6,117 nt of DNA, taken from the NCBI GenBank assembly GCA_035942915.1, contig DASZCR010000114.1:1-6117 (forward strand). The letters run 5' to 3'. Made by a program: the position numbers and the translations under genes. Each line of letters opens with the position of its first letter. The stretch's first letter is position 1. A model generated the notes under the pieces. The model was not told the origin of the DNA. It made no database searches and was given only the letters and a program-made list of their open reading frames with translations. Shown one piece after another: positions 4,144-6,117 of this stretch. The stretch is from DASZCR01 sp035942915. GTDB taxonomy: Bacteria > Acidobacteriota > Blastocatellia > Pyrinomonadales > Pyrinomonadaceae.

Positions 4144-6117
4144 CTAAGGGCAGCCGGGAGGGTTGCCGATGTTGCTTTCGACGTGCTTGAAGAGTTGTTC
4201 GATGGCATCGCCCGCCGGGTCGATTTCCAGACCCGCGCAAATCTGGCTGATGACGTGTGAGCCGAGTTCGCGGTAGCTCTCGAACTGGTCTTCGCTGTAC
4301 ATCTGGTCGCCGGTCGATTCGTGCGGGAACGCCTTGTGCGCGCGCGAGTAGTTGTACACGTCGGCCGATTCCGTTCCGTTCAGAGAGGCTTTGATGTAGA
4401 CGAAGATGCCGTCTTCGACCGGAGCACCGGCGTCGCCGCTCGTGTCAACGCACGAGTAGCAGATTCTTCCGATGGCGCAGTAGCCGTGACCCGGCTTCGT
4501 CGCATAGGTTTGCTCGAAGTGGTCGTCGTTCTGCTCGTAGTGCTTTCTTGGGAAGATGAGAATCTTGTCGAAGAGGATGGGCACGCCGAAGTCGACGCGG
4601 ATTTTGCTGAGCGCGTTGCCGAGTCCCTCGAACGTGTAATTCGGGTCTGAGCTTCCGTCGCTGACGACGATGCGCTGGCAGCGGCGCAAGACCATCTCGT
4701 AGACTCCGAGATTCTCGAAGTGCCCGCCGTCGGAGAGATAGACGTAAGGGTGTTTGTCGTCGGTGAGGCCGAGAGCTTCGGCGACAATCGGGCGCGCGGC
4801 AAAGCGTGGGCCGGGGCGAAAGTACGTGTTGTAGCCGGCCGGCCCCGGATTGCCGAGCCACCAGCCGAGACGGACATTGAAGATGGTGAGCAGGAACGTC
4901 ACCAGAGGCGACGAGTGATAACCCATGTTGGGACTCGCGGCCGCGCCGGAGATGGCGGAGGCCGTGCCGAGCGTGATGGAAGAGCGCGTGCCGGGATTGT
5001 AGGCGTAAGCGCGCGAATCTCTGTAGCCGATGCAATAGCTGCCTGAGTGCAGCGCCGAGAAGGTGAACGACTCGGCCTTGCGATTCTGCCACGCGAGGTC
5101 GTCGCCGTGAACGAGGTTGAGCGTGGCGTTGACGATGTGCAGCGGGCGGCACAGTTCGGCGCTCTTGAAAGTGTCTGGATAAGCGAGTTCGAGCAGCAGA
5201 CGGTTCAGACGCAGCCGCTCGACAAGGGGGTCTTGTTTGAGCAGAGCCTGAATCTCATCGGTCGTCTGCGGGAAACGGTTAGCGTCGTAGATGGAGTCGC
5301 CCTGCATGATGGCGTTGAGGTCTCGCGCCAGCCCGACTCGCAAGTCATCTTCCACTATCGGGTCTGGCCGCTCCGGGTCATATTGCTCAAGCAACGCTTG
5401 CGTCGCGGGCGAGAGGTTTTGTTGAAGGTAGAGCGAGATGGGCGAGGTCGCCGCGCGCAACGCCGTCGCCAACCCCTTCAAGTTCGTGATGCTCTGCTCG
5501 TTGAGGAGGCCGGTGCGCAGTTCGTGCATCTGTAGGTTGTCGCCGTCGTCGAGTCCTGTGAACGGGTTGGGCTTTCGCTCAAGGATGCTGCGCGAAGCGC
5601 CCATGTAGGCGCGAATCAGGCGGTCGCGGTAGGCCGCGTGCAAAGAGAACTTGTTGATGTTGATGTAGAAGCCTGCGAAGACGCCGAGCACCGCGAAGAC
5701 GACGGTGACGGCAATCAGCAACCAGCCCGGCGCGTCGTAGAAGACGCGTAGAAAATCGACCAACTCGTAAGAGAGAAACGGCTTCGTCGGCGGCTGAAAG
5801 CGCGTCGAGAGCAAGACCATCAGGTACTTAATCACCCACGTCGTCACCAACGAGAGAAGAATCAGAATAAAGGCCGTGAAGAGCACGGCCGCGAGCGGCA
5901 GGACGAGACTGCTCAGACCGCCCGTCGCGCTTCCCTTATCCTCTCCCTCCTCGTTCGCGGAGGTCTGCGAGCTGCGGCCGAGCACGAGTGTAACGACGCC
6001 CGACAGCACGCCTATCGACAACATTGAGACCGCCGTCTTCACCCCGTAGAGCAACAGCGGCGGCCCGAAGATGACGAGCACGCTGACGACGCTCCACACG
6101 ACGCTGGCAATCAAGAC
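4144..6117 (-). CDS. Patatin-like phospholipase domain membrane protein (C-terminal part; 5' end beyond window)
   Basis: The frame is open to the window edge (about 657 codons visible), ends in TAG, and is the C-terminal part of a large patatin-like acyl hydrolase. Numbering from a TTG at 6114, four hydrophobic spans (about 6-24, 28-46, 70-95 and 130-150) form a membrane region. After a cytoplasmic linker come ISGAAASPNMGYHSSPL (388-404), FNVRLGWWLGNP (412-423) and VYLSDGGHFENLGVYEMVLRRC (458-479). The DGG there supplies the catalytic Asp462 of the patatin Ser-Asp dyad. The glycine-rich oxyanion loop and the GxSxG nucleophile, which precede the membrane spans in this architecture, are not visible, so the true start lies upstream; the TTG is only an internal codon that can serve as an alternative start. 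Expected role is lipid acyl-ester hydrolysis at the membrane; substrate unknown. GC is high like the pyr genes. Trypco2 follows 102 bases downstream. Confidence 0.88.
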   Translation of the reverse strand, partial: VLIASVVWSVVSVLVIFGPPLLLYGVKTAVSMLSIGVLSGVVTLVLGRSSQTSANEEGEDKGSATGGLSSLVLPLAAVLFTAFILILLSLVTTWVIKYLMVLLSTRFQPPTKPFLSYELVDFLRVFYDAPGWLLIAVTVVFAVLGVFAGFYININKFSLHAAYRDRLIRAYMGASRSILERKPNPFTGLDDGDNLQMHELRTGLLNEQSITNLKGLATALRAATSPISLYLQQNLSPATQALLEQYDPERPDPIVEDDLRVGLARDLNAIMQGDSIYDANRFPQTTDEIQALLKQDPLVERLRLNRLLLELAYPDTFKSAELCRPLHIVNATLNLVHGDDLAWQNRKAESFTFSALHSGSYCIGYRDSRAYAYNPGTRSSITLGTASAISGAAASPNMGYHSSPLVTFLLTIFNVRLGWWLGNPGPAGYNTYFRPGPRFAARPIVAEALGLTDDKHPYVYLSDGGHFENLGVYEMVLRRCQRIVVSDGSSDPNYTFEGLGNALSKIRVDFGVPILFDKILIFPRKHYEQNDDHFEQTYATKPGHGYCAIGRICYSCVDTSGDAGAPVEDGIFVYIKASLNGTESADVYNYSRAHKAFPHESTGDQMYSEDQFESYRELGSHVISQICAGLEIDPAGDAIEQLFKHVESNIGNPPGCP

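Noticed and set aside
4380..5152. Additional minus-strand frames inside the patatin gene
   Set aside because: They are alternate-frame shadows with Arg/Ser/Ala-rich low-complexity translations, while the main frame carries the conserved patatin motifs.

Overview
The window carries five protein-coding genes, all on the minus strand, so transcription runs from high to low coordinates. In transcriptional order they are: the 3' two-thirds or so of a membrane-anchored patatin-like phospholipase gene (6117 to 4144, 5' end off the window); a small Trypco2-domain gene (4041 to 3694); a 495-residue protein of unknown function with an HELSH zinc-peptidase motif (3674 to 2187); and the start of a pyrimidine operon, pyrR (2097 to 1531), pyrB (about 1502 to 417) and pyrC (420 to 1, 3' end off the window). 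No tRNA, rRNA, CRISPR array, insertion sequence or integrase was seen. There is no gene-free stretch over 300 bases.

The pyr genes are housekeeping. PyrR is a PRPP/UMP-sensing regulator of the Bacillus type, PyrB is the catalytic subunit of aspartate carbamoyltransferase, and PyrC is a type I dihydroorotase. Together PyrB and PyrC make dihydroorotate, and PyrR is expected to adjust their expression to the pyrimidine supply. A perfect 7-bp hairpin followed by five U lies between pyrR and pyrB and could be an intra-operon attenuator. pyrB and pyrC overlap by an ATGA junction.

The middle of the window (about 2187-4041) has visibly lower GC than both flanks: hand-counted 60-base lines give 43-47% here, against 62-72% in sampled lines of pyrB and the patatin gene. 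It holds a tight two-gene unit with good Shine-Dalgarno sites: a Trypco2 protein, then the HELSH protein 19 bases later. Trypco2 is known from predicted bacterial conflict systems, where it accompanies trypsin-like peptidases. Here its partner is a candidate zinc peptidase, which makes this the best candidate for an undescribed system. Whether the patatin-like gene upstream belongs to it is unclear.

The organism is a GC-rich bacterium. The pyrR-pyrB-pyrC order, a long patatin-like membrane protein and Trypco2 would fit Acidobacteriota or a similar environmental phylum, but this is a guess from style, not a demonstrated placement.
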